Source: Sphingobacteriia bacterium (lineage in GTDB: Bacteria > Bacteroidota > Bacteroidia > Chitinophagales > Chitinophagaceae). From it: 40,996 nucleotides of DNA. Location of the stretch: NCBI GenBank assembly GCA_004294135.1, contig RDZY01000028.1, positions 1-40,996 of the forward strand, given 5' to 3'. Every line of letters begins with the position of its first letter. Positions within the stretch are counted from its first letter, which is position 1. A model generated the notes under the pieces. It ran no database searches. It saw only the letters and a list, made by a program, of their open reading frames with translations, and was not told the origin of the DNA. This document shows positions 1 through 7,488 of the stretch, one piece after another. Position numbers and translations under genes: made by a program.

Positions 1-62
1 GAAGCAATGCCCGATCTAAAAAGTGTGTGATCATCTACCAGCGCAATTTTTATTTTATTCAT
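1..62 (-). CDS. Response regulator, LuxR/NarL type (N-terminus only, cut by window edge)
   Basis: Reading from 62 down to 1 gives about 20 residues, MNKIKIALVDDHTLFRSGIA, the classic first strand and acidic pocket (VDDH) of a CheY-like receiver domain of the NarL/FixJ type. The rest, including the phospho-acceptor aspartate and the HTH, lies outside the window. Its ATG overlaps the end of the histidine kinase gene by 8 bases, so the two are almost certainly translated from one message and form a cognate pair. That it carries a LuxR-type HTH is inferred from the HisKA_3 class of the partner kinase and the VDDHxLFRxG signature. Confidence 0.85.
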   Translation of the reverse strand, partial: MNKIKIALVDDHTLFRSGIA

Positions 63-918
63 TTGTATAAGGAATATTGATGTGAACGGTAGTGCCATTT
101 CCAGGTGATGATTGTATATTGAAAGTGCCGCCAATAAGGGCAGCTCTTTTTTTCATATTGCCAATACCAAGGCCAGCGTCTTTTTTATTGATTAGTGGCG
201 CATCAAACCCATTTCCATCATCGCTTATGATTAGGCTGAGCATTTGCTCCTTAAATGCTAACGTGCAGGTAATATTACTGGCATGGGCGTGCTTAATAAT
301 ATTGTTGATGATTTCTTGCAGCAGTCTAAAAATAAACAGTTCTTTTTTGGGGTTGGGGAGATAGCTCTCGTCCATATTTTTTGTGAAATGAACTTGGTAC
401 TGCCCGCTGTTTTTTAGCCAATCTAATTCTTGTTCAATGGCGGTAATAAGACCCTGTTGTAATAAGTTTTCTGCTTGTAAAAGCTTGGCTAGCTGGCGAA
501 GGTCTTTAATGGAATGGTTTACAAAACCAATGGCGGTTTGAATTTTCTGTGAAGATTTTATTTTATCTTCTACGTTAATAGAGCTAAGGGTAGCATGGGT
601 AATGCTGAGCAGTTGCCCAATATTATCGTGTAAGTCAGCGGCAATGGTTTGCAGGGTTTGTTCTTTTACTTCTGCTTGTGTTATGAGCAGCTCTTTCTGA
701 AAGTTCTCTTGCATGGTAATGGTATGGGCTCTATTTTGCTGCTGCCTTTTTTTGTATTCAATTACAAAGTAGACGATAATACCTGCCAGGAATAGGAATA
801 AAACAGCACCTGTTACTATACCTGTGAGGATATAGCGGGTGGTTTGATCCTGCAGAAAAATGCTATGGATAAACAAGTGTATAATATAAAAATAATTAAG
901 TAAATAAAAATTTTCCAA
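55..918 (-). CDS. Sensor histidine kinase, HisKA_3/NarX-type
   Basis: Sensor kinase that should phosphorylate the response regulator it overlaps. One transmembrane helix lies near residues 29-53, followed by a charged coiled linker (55-90), a HisKA_3 dimerisation domain with phospho-acceptor H97 in ADLHDNIGQ, and a HATPase_c domain with N box around N205-N206, G1 box DDGNGFD (233-239) and G2 box GLGIGNM (249-255). There is no extracytoplasmic sensor domain, so the signal is probably sensed in the membrane or through the upstream membrane protein. The longest frame opens with TTG and its first 34 codons overlap the upstream gene by about 100 bases; no ATG occurs before residue 69. The true start is probably a non-ATG codon close to the membrane helix, so the 5' end is uncertain. 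Confidence 0.88.
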   Translation of the reverse strand: MENFYLLNYFYIIHLFIHSIFLQDQTTRYILTGIVTGAVLFLFLAGIIVYFVIEYKKRQQQNRAHTITMQENFQKELLITQAEVKEQTLQTIAADLHDNIGQLLSITHATLSSINVEDKIKSSQKIQTAIGFVNHSIKDLRQLAKLLQAENLLQQGLITAIEQELDWLKNSGQYQVHFTKNMDESYLPNPKKELFIFRLLQEIINNIIKHAHASNITCTLAFKEQMLSLIISDDGNGFDAPLINKKDAGLGIGNMKKRAALIGGTFNIQSSPGNGTTVHINIPYTNE

Positions 919-1472
919 ATTGGAAAGAATGCTTTGAATTGATTGGTGATAAGGAAGTATTGAAAAAAGCTGAGTAAGATACTTTGGCCCATATAAAAAA
1001 ATAAAAATCCCACACTGATCCAGAAATAGGGGTGTTTGTATAAGTTGGGTATAGCTGCTTTTTCAATTATCTCTCTAAAATATAGTACAATAAAATAAAT
1101 ACAACTGCATCCTCCCAGTATTACTGTATATGAATTAAAATAGCGATAGCCTTGAAAAAAAAGAAAATTCAATACAGATGCTAGGAATACAAATGCCGCA
1201 ATCAGTTTGATTCTTTTTTGCAATGATGGGTTCTCTATTATTTGGGTATAAAACCAACTGATAAAAAGAAATTCAAAAGGATTGCGAATATTCGCAATCC
1301 AATTATTTGATTTATTAATGATGAATAAATCAAAATGGTTCCCCCATTCTACCAAATTTGAAACAACTAATAGCAGAATAAACCATTTCAGTGGATAGTT
1401 TTGCAATTCATTGTAATTGTATATGCAACTCAATAATGCGATCAACTCAAATAATAAAATAAAATTTTCCAT
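816..1472 (-). CDS. Multi-pass membrane protein of unknown function, part of two-component operon
   Basis: A 218-residue protein made almost entirely of hydrophobic helices (about six to seven predicted membrane segments by eye), with an NPFEF stretch in a loop near residue 65 and no recognisable enzyme motif. It begins with ATG 12 bases after the stop of the preceding gene and runs into the kinase gene, which points to co-transcription and probably translational coupling. Because the kinase has a single helix and no sensor domain, this protein may be its membrane sensing partner; that is inference. I do not recognise a named family. Confidence 0.7.
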   Translation of the reverse strand: MENFILLFELIALLSCIYNYNELQNYPLKWFILLLVVSNLVEWGNHFDLFIINKSNNWIANIRNPFEFLFISWFYTQIIENPSLQKRIKLIAAFVFLASVLNFLFFQGYRYFNSYTVILGGCSCIYFIVLYFREIIEKAAIPNLYKHPYFWISVGFLFFYMGQSILLSFFQYFLITNQFKAFFPIWKIFIYLIIFILYTCLSIAFFCRIKPPAISSQV

Positions 1473-1484
1473 AGGATATTTATC

Positions 1485-2276
1485 TTAATCGCCACATTCT
1501 TTGGGAGGGCATAATGTTCCGTTGTTAAAGTCGTCTGTAAGGATTTTCTTTTCTGAACCAGTTCTAGTGCGTAAAGTAATGTCAATCACCCTTCCTGCTG
1601 CATCAAGCAACTCATAAGCAGTGGTTAATCTACATAAGTATTCTTTACCCTGCACACTCGTTTCCTCGTGTGTGTAGGATGTGAGTTTTAATTGAATATA
1701 ATCAGCCTGTTGAAAAAGTGATTCGCTTAAAAGTTCATCAAAATCCTCTTTTAAATGGAGTATAGAGCGGGTATCGGTTTCGCTTTTATTACCACCGAGG
1801 TCATGAACTATTTGTGTTAATAAAGGCAATTTAATGATTGCATTTCTATAGTTATCTATTAAGCTATTTGCTAATTCCGGTATAATACTCATTAATCCTT
1901 TATATGGATGAATGATATAGTTGATACGGGGGTCTGCTTCTTTAAAAATTATCCCACCTGAGCCGTTGGCTAATTTACAAGGAGCATAAATAGTGGTTAA
2001 GGTTCCAGCGTATTTAGTTTCTAAATCTAAGGAAGCCACATCATCGGGGTAAGTGGCTATATATATTCTCACAGCATCAGTCTCAGGTTCTTTAAATAGC
2101 GATTTGTGTAATGCTTTAAAATCATCCATTGAATAAGCTGCATCAATAAATGCGGGTTTGCCCAATGCCTTTGAAAGCGGGAGGAACTTATTTATAAAAT
2201 GCCAGTTCTGTCTTTTACTGGCTGTTATAGGATCCACATACATTCTTGGATACTTTTCACTATTCTGAATTTCCAT
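1485..2276 (-). CDS. Hypothetical cytoplasmic protein heading the two-component operon
   Basis: A 263-residue soluble protein without signal peptide or membrane helix. It contains the stretch MYVDPITASKRQNWHFINK near the N-terminus, a central region about positions 60-130 that looks alpha/beta, and a Cys-containing tail (CPPKECGD). I recognise no catalytic motif. It is the first gene of the operon leading into the membrane protein, kinase and regulator. The upstream region carries the TACGTA palindrome and, on the minus strand, a -7-like TTAATTTG at 2311-2318, so it is probably regulated by the system it belongs to. Function unknown. Confidence 0.7.
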   Translation of the reverse strand: MEIQNSEKYPRMYVDPITASKRQNWHFINKFLPLSKALGKPAFIDAAYSMDDFKALHKSLFKEPETDAVRIYIATYPDDVASLDLETKYAGTLTTIYAPCKLANGSGGIIFKEADPRINYIIHPYKGLMSIIPELANSLIDNYRNAIIKLPLLTQIVHDLGGNKSETDTRSILHLKEDFDELLSESLFQQADYIQLKLTSYTHEETSVQGKEYLCRLTTAYELLDAAGRVIDITLRTRTGSEKKILTDDFNNGTLCPPKECGD

Positions 2277-2350
2277 AATTAAGTTTTTAATGTTAAAAAT
2301 TATTTAGATACAAATTAACGTTACTCATTTAAGGTGATAAGATTGTTTTT

Positions 2351-2392
2351 TACGTAAAACAGGTACGTAAAAATACGTATTTGCTTAACGTG
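2351..2392. promoter_or_regulatory. Palindromic operator, TACGTA-N4-TACGTA (site 1)
   Basis: TACGTA occurs at 2364-2369 and 2374-2379, separated by AAAA, with further half-sites TACGTA at 2351-2356 and AACGTG at 2387-2392. The same 16-mer recurs exactly at 3587-3602 and as a variant at 6815-6830. The centre is 57 bp from the -7-like TTAATTTG of the minus-strand operon (2311-2318) and 58 bp from a -7-like CATCTTTG on the plus strand (2426-2433). Inferred binding site for a LuxR-type response regulator. Confidence 0.55.
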
Positions 2393-2467
2393 AATTTACC
2401 TTATTTAATCATACCATCTCAATTCATCTTTGTATCACTGTTACAATCATTACAGTATAATTGGGGG

Positions 2468-2493
2468 GGAGGGCTTATGAAAGTAAGCCCTCC
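2468..2493 (-). terminator. Terminator hairpin after the TPR gene
   Basis: A perfect 10-bp stem (GGAGGGCTTA / TAAGCCCTCC) with a 6-base loop starts directly after the stop codon of the minus-strand TPR gene. On the minus strand the stem is followed by a C run and AATTATA rather than a T tract, so it may act as a mRNA 3'-end hairpin as much as a canonical intrinsic terminator. Confidence 0.55.
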
Positions 2494-2495
2494 TA

Positions 2496-3533
2496 TTATT
2501 TACAGGCCTTTGCCAGCAGTACTGCTTCTGGATTGCCCATTTTGCTGGATTTTATCAAGTCGATGCAAGCCCCTGACTTGTCTGCTGATTTTTGTTTAGC
2601 CAATCCACGTTGTAGAAAAAAAGCAGGATCTGTATCATTCAATTCTATGGCTTTGGTTAAGTGCTTAATGCAGCTTTTATAGTCGCCCGATTTAAATCGG
2701 ATCATCCCCAAATGATAATGGGCATATACATAGTCGGGATTGTATTCAAGCAATTCTAGTAAATCTTTGGAAGCGCCTTTCAGGTCTTTCAGAAATATTT
2801 TCACCAAAGCGCGGTTATAATATACCAATTCATTGTGGTCTTCAATTTCTGCGGCATCGTTCAAATCAGCCAGTGCGCCCTTTGCATTGCCCATGGCCAT
2901 TTTTAAATCGGATCTGAAAAGGTAAGCATCCGTAGCATTTTCATCTATTTCAATGGCTTTGTTATAGTCGAGCATGGCACCAGTAAAATCGTTGATAGCC
3001 TTCTTAATATTACCCCTGATGTACAAGGCATCTACTGCTTCATGATCAGCCAATACCACTTTGTCTAAATCTACCAGCGCATCCTTATAATTGTTAAGTT
3101 TAAAAAGGGTATGCCCCCTGTTTTTATAAGCATCTAGGTAAGTGCTGTTTTTTTTCAGGGCATCTTCAAAATTTTTCAAAGCTTCAGTGTATTGCTGCAT
3201 TTCAAAATAGCTGATGCCCCTATAATTTATGGCTTCTACATTATTCTTATCGGCTTTAATGGCCGCATTATAATCTACAACCGCCTCTTTATGTAATTTA
3301 ATACCTTCTTTGGCTTTGCCCCTATAAAAAAGAGCGGTGGACAAATCGGCTTTGTCAACCCCTGCCAGTATCAGTTTATCCAAGTCTGCAATGGCATCCC
3401 GATATTGCTGAAATGCAATTTTATTATTTATTTTTTGGAGTAAGGGGGCACTGGTTTGTGCGTATGCTGGGTTGAATAGGGAGCAGGAAAACAGAGCGAC
3501 TGCCAGTAAATTTTTACAGGTATTGGGTAGCAT
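2496..3533 (-). CDS. Secreted TPR-repeat protein
   Basis: 345 residues: a signal peptide (hydrophobic segment 8-20, cleavage after AYAQ near 26) followed by about eight to nine tetratricopeptide repeats running to the C-terminus, with clear repeat cores such as DAYKNRGHTLFKLNNYKDALVDLDK. TPR arrays are protein-binding scaffolds; no catalytic domain is attached. It would sit in the periplasm. A hairpin closes the gene on its 3' side, and the TACGTA site 2 lies about 54 bp upstream of its start, though that site fits better with transcription to the right. Binding partner unknown. Confidence 0.85.
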   Translation of the reverse strand: MLPNTCKNLLAVALFSCSLFNPAYAQTSAPLLQKINNKIAFQQYRDAIADLDKLILAGVDKADLSTALFYRGKAKEGIKLHKEAVVDYNAAIKADKNNVEAINYRGISYFEMQQYTEALKNFEDALKKNSTYLDAYKNRGHTLFKLNNYKDALVDLDKVVLADHEAVDALYIRGNIKKAINDFTGAMLDYNKAIEIDENATDAYLFRSDLKMAMGNAKGALADLNDAAEIEDHNELVYYNRALVKIFLKDLKGASKDLLELLEYNPDYVYAHYHLGMIRFKSGDYKSCIKHLTKAIELNDTDPAFFLQRGLAKQKSADKSGACIDLIKSSKMGNPEAVLLAKACK

Positions 3534-3586
3534 GGGTTCAATGGTTTCAGATATGATAAATATAGTAAATGTGGTTTATAAGCAAA

Positions 3587-3625
3587 TACGTAAAAATACG
3601 TACTTTGAAACGTAATATTCCGTAG
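3587..3625. promoter_or_regulatory. Palindromic operator, TACGTA-N4-TACGTA (site 2)
   Basis: The exact 16-mer of site 1 lies at 3587-3602, flanked by AAGCAAA on its left just as in the reverse complement of site 1, and followed by further half-site-like AACGTA (3609-3614) and CCGTAG (3620-3625). Its centre is 56 bp upstream of TAAATTCG (3647-3654), a one-mismatch -7 element that could serve the beta-barrel gene at 3757. The site lies between divergent genes. Confidence 0.55.
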
Positions 3626-3756
3626 ACAAAGGACAGGATAACAGCCTAAATTCGAATTTTCAAGACAAGTTTTGCTATATTATTTTTTTATTAAATAATT
3701 ATGAAAAGTTTTACATAATTTGTTAAAGTTTTATTTTCAACCCTCACACCATTATC

Positions 3757-4383
3757 ATGAAAAGAAAAGTTACTTCCATCACCATTGTCTTATTATGTTT
3801 GTTTTTAAATTTATCAGCACAAACCGAATCTTCTGAAACATCTGGTAAAAAAAAGAAAAAAGAAATTGGTTTTTTAGTCGGGTTACAGCGCTCCGATTTA
3901 GATTACAATGCCATATCGCAAACAAATGTATCCGAAGAATCTAAAACGTCTTTGGGAGGTGCATTTTTTATTAACTGGAGATTGATTGGTCACTTTATTA
4001 CCCTAAGAACCGAATTGGGATATTATCCCAAGGGAGGAACTTATAAAGTAGGTAATACGGTGGAGGAAACCAATTTGGCCTATTTAGCTGCTCCTGCGGC
4101 GTTGTTGCAAGTGAAAATGGGTTTTTTAAAAGTTTATGCAGGGCCGCAATGGGGTTTGTTATTGACTGCAAAATCAAAAACAGGCAATACAGAAACAGAT
4201 GTGAAAGCTGCCTTTAAAACCACAGAATTATCTGCGGTATTGGGTGCTGAAATAAATCTCCCACTAAGATTGATGGCCGGAGTACGCTATAATTTTGGTA
4301 TCTCAAATATTTCAGAAATTCCTACGGTCGATACCAAGACTGGGCTTTATATGTTATACGTGGGTTTAAGACTGCATAAATAA
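3757..4383 (+). CDS. Outer-membrane beta-barrel protein (porin-family, PorT-like)
   Basis: 208 residues with a signal peptide ending LSAQ (about residue 21), a basic patch KKKKK at 32-36, then alternating hydrophobic/polar strands with aromatic residues near strand ends and a C-terminal strand YMLYVGLRLHK, as expected of an eight-stranded outer-membrane barrel (OMP_b-brl_2 type). Such proteins are common and functionally diverse in Bacteroidota. It is followed after 30 bases by the 785-aa SprB-like protein in the same direction, so the two are probably co-transcribed. Possible control by the operator at 3587. Specific role unknown. Confidence 0.75.
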   Translation: MKRKVTSITIVLLCLFLNLSAQTESSETSGKKKKKEIGFLVGLQRSDLDYNAISQTNVSEESKTSLGGAFFINWRLIGHFITLRTELGYYPKGGTYKVGNTVEETNLAYLAAPAALLQVKMGFLKVYAGPQWGLLLTAKSKTGNTETDVKAAFKTTELSAVLGAEINLPLRLMAGVRYNFGISNISEIPTVDTKTGLYMLYVGLRLHK

Positions 4384-4413
4384 TAATACCAATAAAAATT
4401 GTAAAGCATATCT

Positions 4414-6771
4414 ATGAAACTATTCATTGGGTTGGCATTTATTTTTTCTACCAGTTTTGTCGCTCCGCTTATTGCGCAGAAAAAAGTACAGGTAAGTATT
4501 GTTATTACCGACCTCCATTTAAAGTATTCATTAAAAAGTGGTACGGATCCAAGGGTGCGTTTCTCAGACAAGCAAAATAATACCCTGTTGAATCCAAAGG
4601 ATGCAGAAGGATTCAATTGTTTGCATTTGGTAGATTATAAGTTGCAGGATGCTGCCATGGAATACAGTCTCCTACCAATAGAATTGGATTTGTCACTGGC
4701 TTCTGTTGTAAATATTCGGATGGAAGCTTTTGAAAAAAATAAGAAAAAAGGCGATTGCGATTTTAATGGAAGTGGGTTGTTTAATAAGGACAAGAATCAT
4801 GCATTTTCTGACATTGTTATTGACCTAAAAAAAATTCAACCGGGTATTTTTTCTCCTAAATTTACAGCTACTACAGAGGGTGGATTATTTGCTGTTGAAT
4901 ATAAAATAAAATACAGCTTACCCGAACCAGATCCAATAAAAACAGATGATATTTCAGGAAAATATTGTGCCGATAAAAAAATACAATTAAGTACAGGTGC
5001 CAATATATTGCCCAATACTGATGGGATAATATATAAATGGGAAATACAAACGCCAGGCTCTGATCAGTGGAAATTATTAACCACTACCGATCAGCCACAA
5101 ACCAGTCTAGATATTGCAGCAATTACCAAAGAACCTATCGTTGATAATTTAAAACTACCAGTAAGGGTATCATTGGTTACAAAAGAAGAGCAGGGTATGC
5201 CAGTGGGCAGTTCAGTGGTATTTATGCCAGCGGCACCATCCATTCCTACTAATAGTATATTTATTTCCAATACCTGTAAAGATGCAAAGCAAGGCATTGT
5301 TTGGATCAACAATATAAAAGGAGTCACCCAAAATTATATGCTGGTATTAAGGCCAGCATCTGCTGAAACGGCTATTTGTTTTCCAGAGAATACAGCCCTG
5401 CCTTGTAAGGAAACAGATTTGGTAAAAGCCACCCAGCAAAATAGTGATCAAATTACAGGGTTGGCAAAAGGCGAGTATAAATTATATATTACCAATAAGG
5501 ACCAGAATAGAGGAGCTTGTTATTTGTGGTATCCTGTTGTTGTAAATGAACATCCTAAGTTAGAAGAAATAAAGCGGGAAGTAAAAGCAGTAAGCTGTAA
5601 TGCGTTGGATGATGGGGAAATAATGGTGAGTATTCGGGGCGGTAATCCTGCTTTATTAAAAGCCAGTATTAGTCCCCAAATAGGCATTATAGAAATGAAC
5701 AATCGGAATATTCGGTTTAAAAAATTATTAGCCGGAAAATACCAGATTGCTATTACCGATTCTTGTGGACAAACCATAGAAATGGCGGCGACTATTACAG
5801 AGCCACCACCTGTAAAAATAGATATTACCAATATTGCTAAATCTACTTGTAATGAAACGCCTAATGGTTCGTTTACCGTGACTATAAACCAAGGTATGGG
5901 GCCATTTAGATATATTTTATTAACCCAAGAAGGGGTGCCAGTATATAAGTCGGACAAGACGAATATGCCGTCGTGGATTTTCAATAATTTACAGATGAAC
6001 GATTACCGTTTATTGGTCTATTCCAATGGCAGTGATTCTTGCAAGCCAGTAGAACGGAAAGTGCAGATAGAGGGGTTGACTTTTAATTTGGAGTTAAAGC
6101 TGCTGAAGAATATTCCAGCTACTTGTGAAGATTGTAAGAATGGATCATTGCAGTTTCAGGTAACGGAATACAAAGGAGCAATACAGTTTATGCTTACCAA
6201 CACGGTGAACAACCAAGTGGTAACAAATACAACAGGAGTATTTGATAACCTGCCACCGGGTAAATATAGTTTGGTACTTAAGAGAGCCGATACCAATTGT
6301 GGAGACACCAAAAAAATAATAGAAATATATACGGTAGTAGCGGGCGGAGTAAATATAGTGTCCGATACCACAACAGCAACAGTTATCGCACCGACTAAAA
6401 CACCAGCTTCTGCATCAGCACCAACTCCATCAACAATGCCAGTAGCAGATCCAAATGAAATTCCATCTCAGATTCCTGCTGAATTTCCAGGTGGATTAGC
6501 AGAATGGAATAAATATATCAGCCGCAGTTTGAATGGCAATATACCTGTTGATAAGGGAGCACCTTCGGGAACTTATTCAGTAGAAATTTCATTCGCCATA
6601 TTAAAAGATGGTACTATTTCAGATGTGGTAGCTGAAAACGATCCTGGATATGGCACCAAAGAAGAAGCGATGCGGGTGATTTATAAAAGTCCAGATTGGA
6701 AACCGGCGGTACAGAATGGTAAAAATGTAATTTATAGACATAAACAAAAGATATCGTTCACGGTAAACTAA
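4414..6771 (+). CDS. Secreted SprB-like repeat protein with C-terminal TonB_C domain
   Basis: 785 residues. Signal peptide ending LIAQ (about 22); a unique N-terminal region; from about 390 to 640 several SprB/PKD-like immunoglobulin-type repeats with recurring patterns of the form C-x-DGxI-V-I-GGxP and LxxGxYxLxITDxCG; a Thr/Ser/Ala/Pro-rich linker (about 655-690); and a C-terminal TonB_C-type domain (FPGG at its start, then VEISFAILKDGTISDV). SprB repeats are typical of gliding or surface adhesins, TonB_C of energy transducers or periplasmic peptidoglycan-facing proteins. The pairing without any transmembrane anchor other than the signal peptide is unusual. Lies directly behind a beta-barrel gene. 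Confidence 0.8.
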   Translation: MKLFIGLAFIFSTSFVAPLIAQKKVQVSIVITDLHLKYSLKSGTDPRVRFSDKQNNTLLNPKDAEGFNCLHLVDYKLQDAAMEYSLLPIELDLSLASVVNIRMEAFEKNKKKGDCDFNGSGLFNKDKNHAFSDIVIDLKKIQPGIFSPKFTATTEGGLFAVEYKIKYSLPEPDPIKTDDISGKYCADKKIQLSTGANILPNTDGIIYKWEIQTPGSDQWKLLTTTDQPQTSLDIAAITKEPIVDNLKLPVRVSLVTKEEQGMPVGSSVVFMPAAPSIPTNSIFISNTCKDAKQGIVWINNIKGVTQNYMLVLRPASAETAICFPENTALPCKETDLVKATQQNSDQITGLAKGEYKLYITNKDQNRGACYLWYPVVVNEHPKLEEIKREVKAVSCNALDDGEIMVSIRGGNPALLKASISPQIGIIEMNNRNIRFKKLLAGKYQIAITDSCGQTIEMAATITEPPPVKIDITNIAKSTCNETPNGSFTVTINQGMGPFRYILLTQEGVPVYKSDKTNMPSWIFNNLQMNDYRLLVYSNGSDSCKPVERKVQIEGLTFNLELKLLKNIPATCEDCKNGSLQFQVTEYKGAIQFMLTNTVNNQVVTNTTGVFDNLPPGKYSLVLKRADTNCGDTKKIIEIYTVVAGGVNIVSDTTTATVIAPTKTPASASAPTPSTMPVADPNEIPSQIPAEFPGGLAEWNKYISRSLNGNIPVDKGAPSGTYSVEISFAILKDGTISDVVAENDPGYGTKEEAMRVIYKSPDWKPAVQNGKNVIYRHKQKISFTVN

Positions 6772-6791
6772 GCATAATTTATACTCCTTAA

Positions 6792-6830
6792 TAGGTAAAA
6801 ATACATACCAGTAACACGTAGAAATACGTG
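6792..6830 (+). promoter_or_regulatory. Tandem operator-like palindromes (site 3)
   Basis: Two copies of the same architecture as sites 1 and 2: TAGGTA-AAAA-TACATA at 6792-6807 and CACGTA-GAAA-TACGTG at 6815-6830, centre to centre 23 bp. They lie upstream of the lipoprotein gene at 6942. A -7-like CATTTTTG lies at 6853-6860, 57 bp from the centre of the first copy. The flank shares CCATCTCA and TTTGT with the right flank of site 1. Confidence 0.5.
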
Positions 6831-6941
6831 TTATATTAATTTGATTCCATCTCATTTTTGTGGTAGGATAATTTGAAAGCCAATTGCTTTCTGAAATACA
6901 TCCTCATTTTTTAGATTCCTTAAAACCACAAAATAAATACA

Positions 6942-7412
6942 ATGAAAAAAATTAAAATTGCATCCCTGTTTTTAATGCTGATAGTAGCAGCCTGTTCAAA
7001 AAAAGACGATACCCTTGCAAATAATTCCAAAACGCCTATGGAATTAATCACCAATGGTAAATGGTATAGATCTGCATATACTTCATCTATACCAATTGAC
7101 TGGAATGGGAATGGGGTATTAATCACCAATCTGTTTGGAGCAATGGAAGCATGCGAAAAAGACAATTACCTTGTTTTTAAATCAAATCTTGAAATTATAT
7201 TCAATGAAGGAGCCACGAAATGCAGAAGTAGCGATCCACAAGAAGAGACTGAAACTTGGAAATTTCAGAATAATGATAAGGAGATTGTAATTGGTGGCGG
7301 TGATCCATATACCATAGTAGAATTAACAGCCACTTCATTAGTAGTTAAAGACAAGAACCCAAGCGTGTACAATGGTGTTTCGTATCATGTTACAGAATCA
7401 TTTAGGCATTAA
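6942..7412 (+). CDS. Lipoprotein, lipocalin-like
   Basis: 156 residues. Signal peptide with lipobox VAAC (lipidated Cys about residue 18), followed by SKKDD, a sequence common after the lipidated Cys in Bacteroidota surface or periplasmic lipoproteins. The body (LITNGKWYRSAY, DNYLVFKSNLEIIFNEG, ETWKFQNNDKEIVI, TIVELTATSLVVKD) has the strand spacing of lipocalin-like DUF4923/Lipocalin_4 proteins. Two cysteines remain in the mature part. Preceded by operator site 3, so it may belong to the same regulon as the two-component operon. Ligand unknown. Confidence 0.75.
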   Translation: MKKIKIASLFLMLIVAACSKKDDTLANNSKTPMELITNGKWYRSAYTSSIPIDWNGNGVLITNLFGAMEACEKDNYLVFKSNLEIIFNEGATKCRSSDPQEETETWKFQNNDKEIVIGGGDPYTIVELTATSLVVKDKNPSVYNGVSYHVTESFRH

Positions 7413-7488
7413 GTTTGAAAAGCTTTTCTGTAGGATATTTTAACGTTCTAGTTCATTCATCTCTTACTTGTAATTATAATTCAGTAAT

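Noticed and set aside
2381..2682. Two overlapping plus-strand open frames (2381-2599, 2461-2682)
   Set aside because: They lie antisense to the TPR gene and read through its 3' hairpin; composition follows the opposite strand, so no protein is claimed.
5520..5984. 154-codon minus-strand frame inside the SprB-like gene
   Set aside because: Opposite strand of a well-supported repeat gene with no independent signal.
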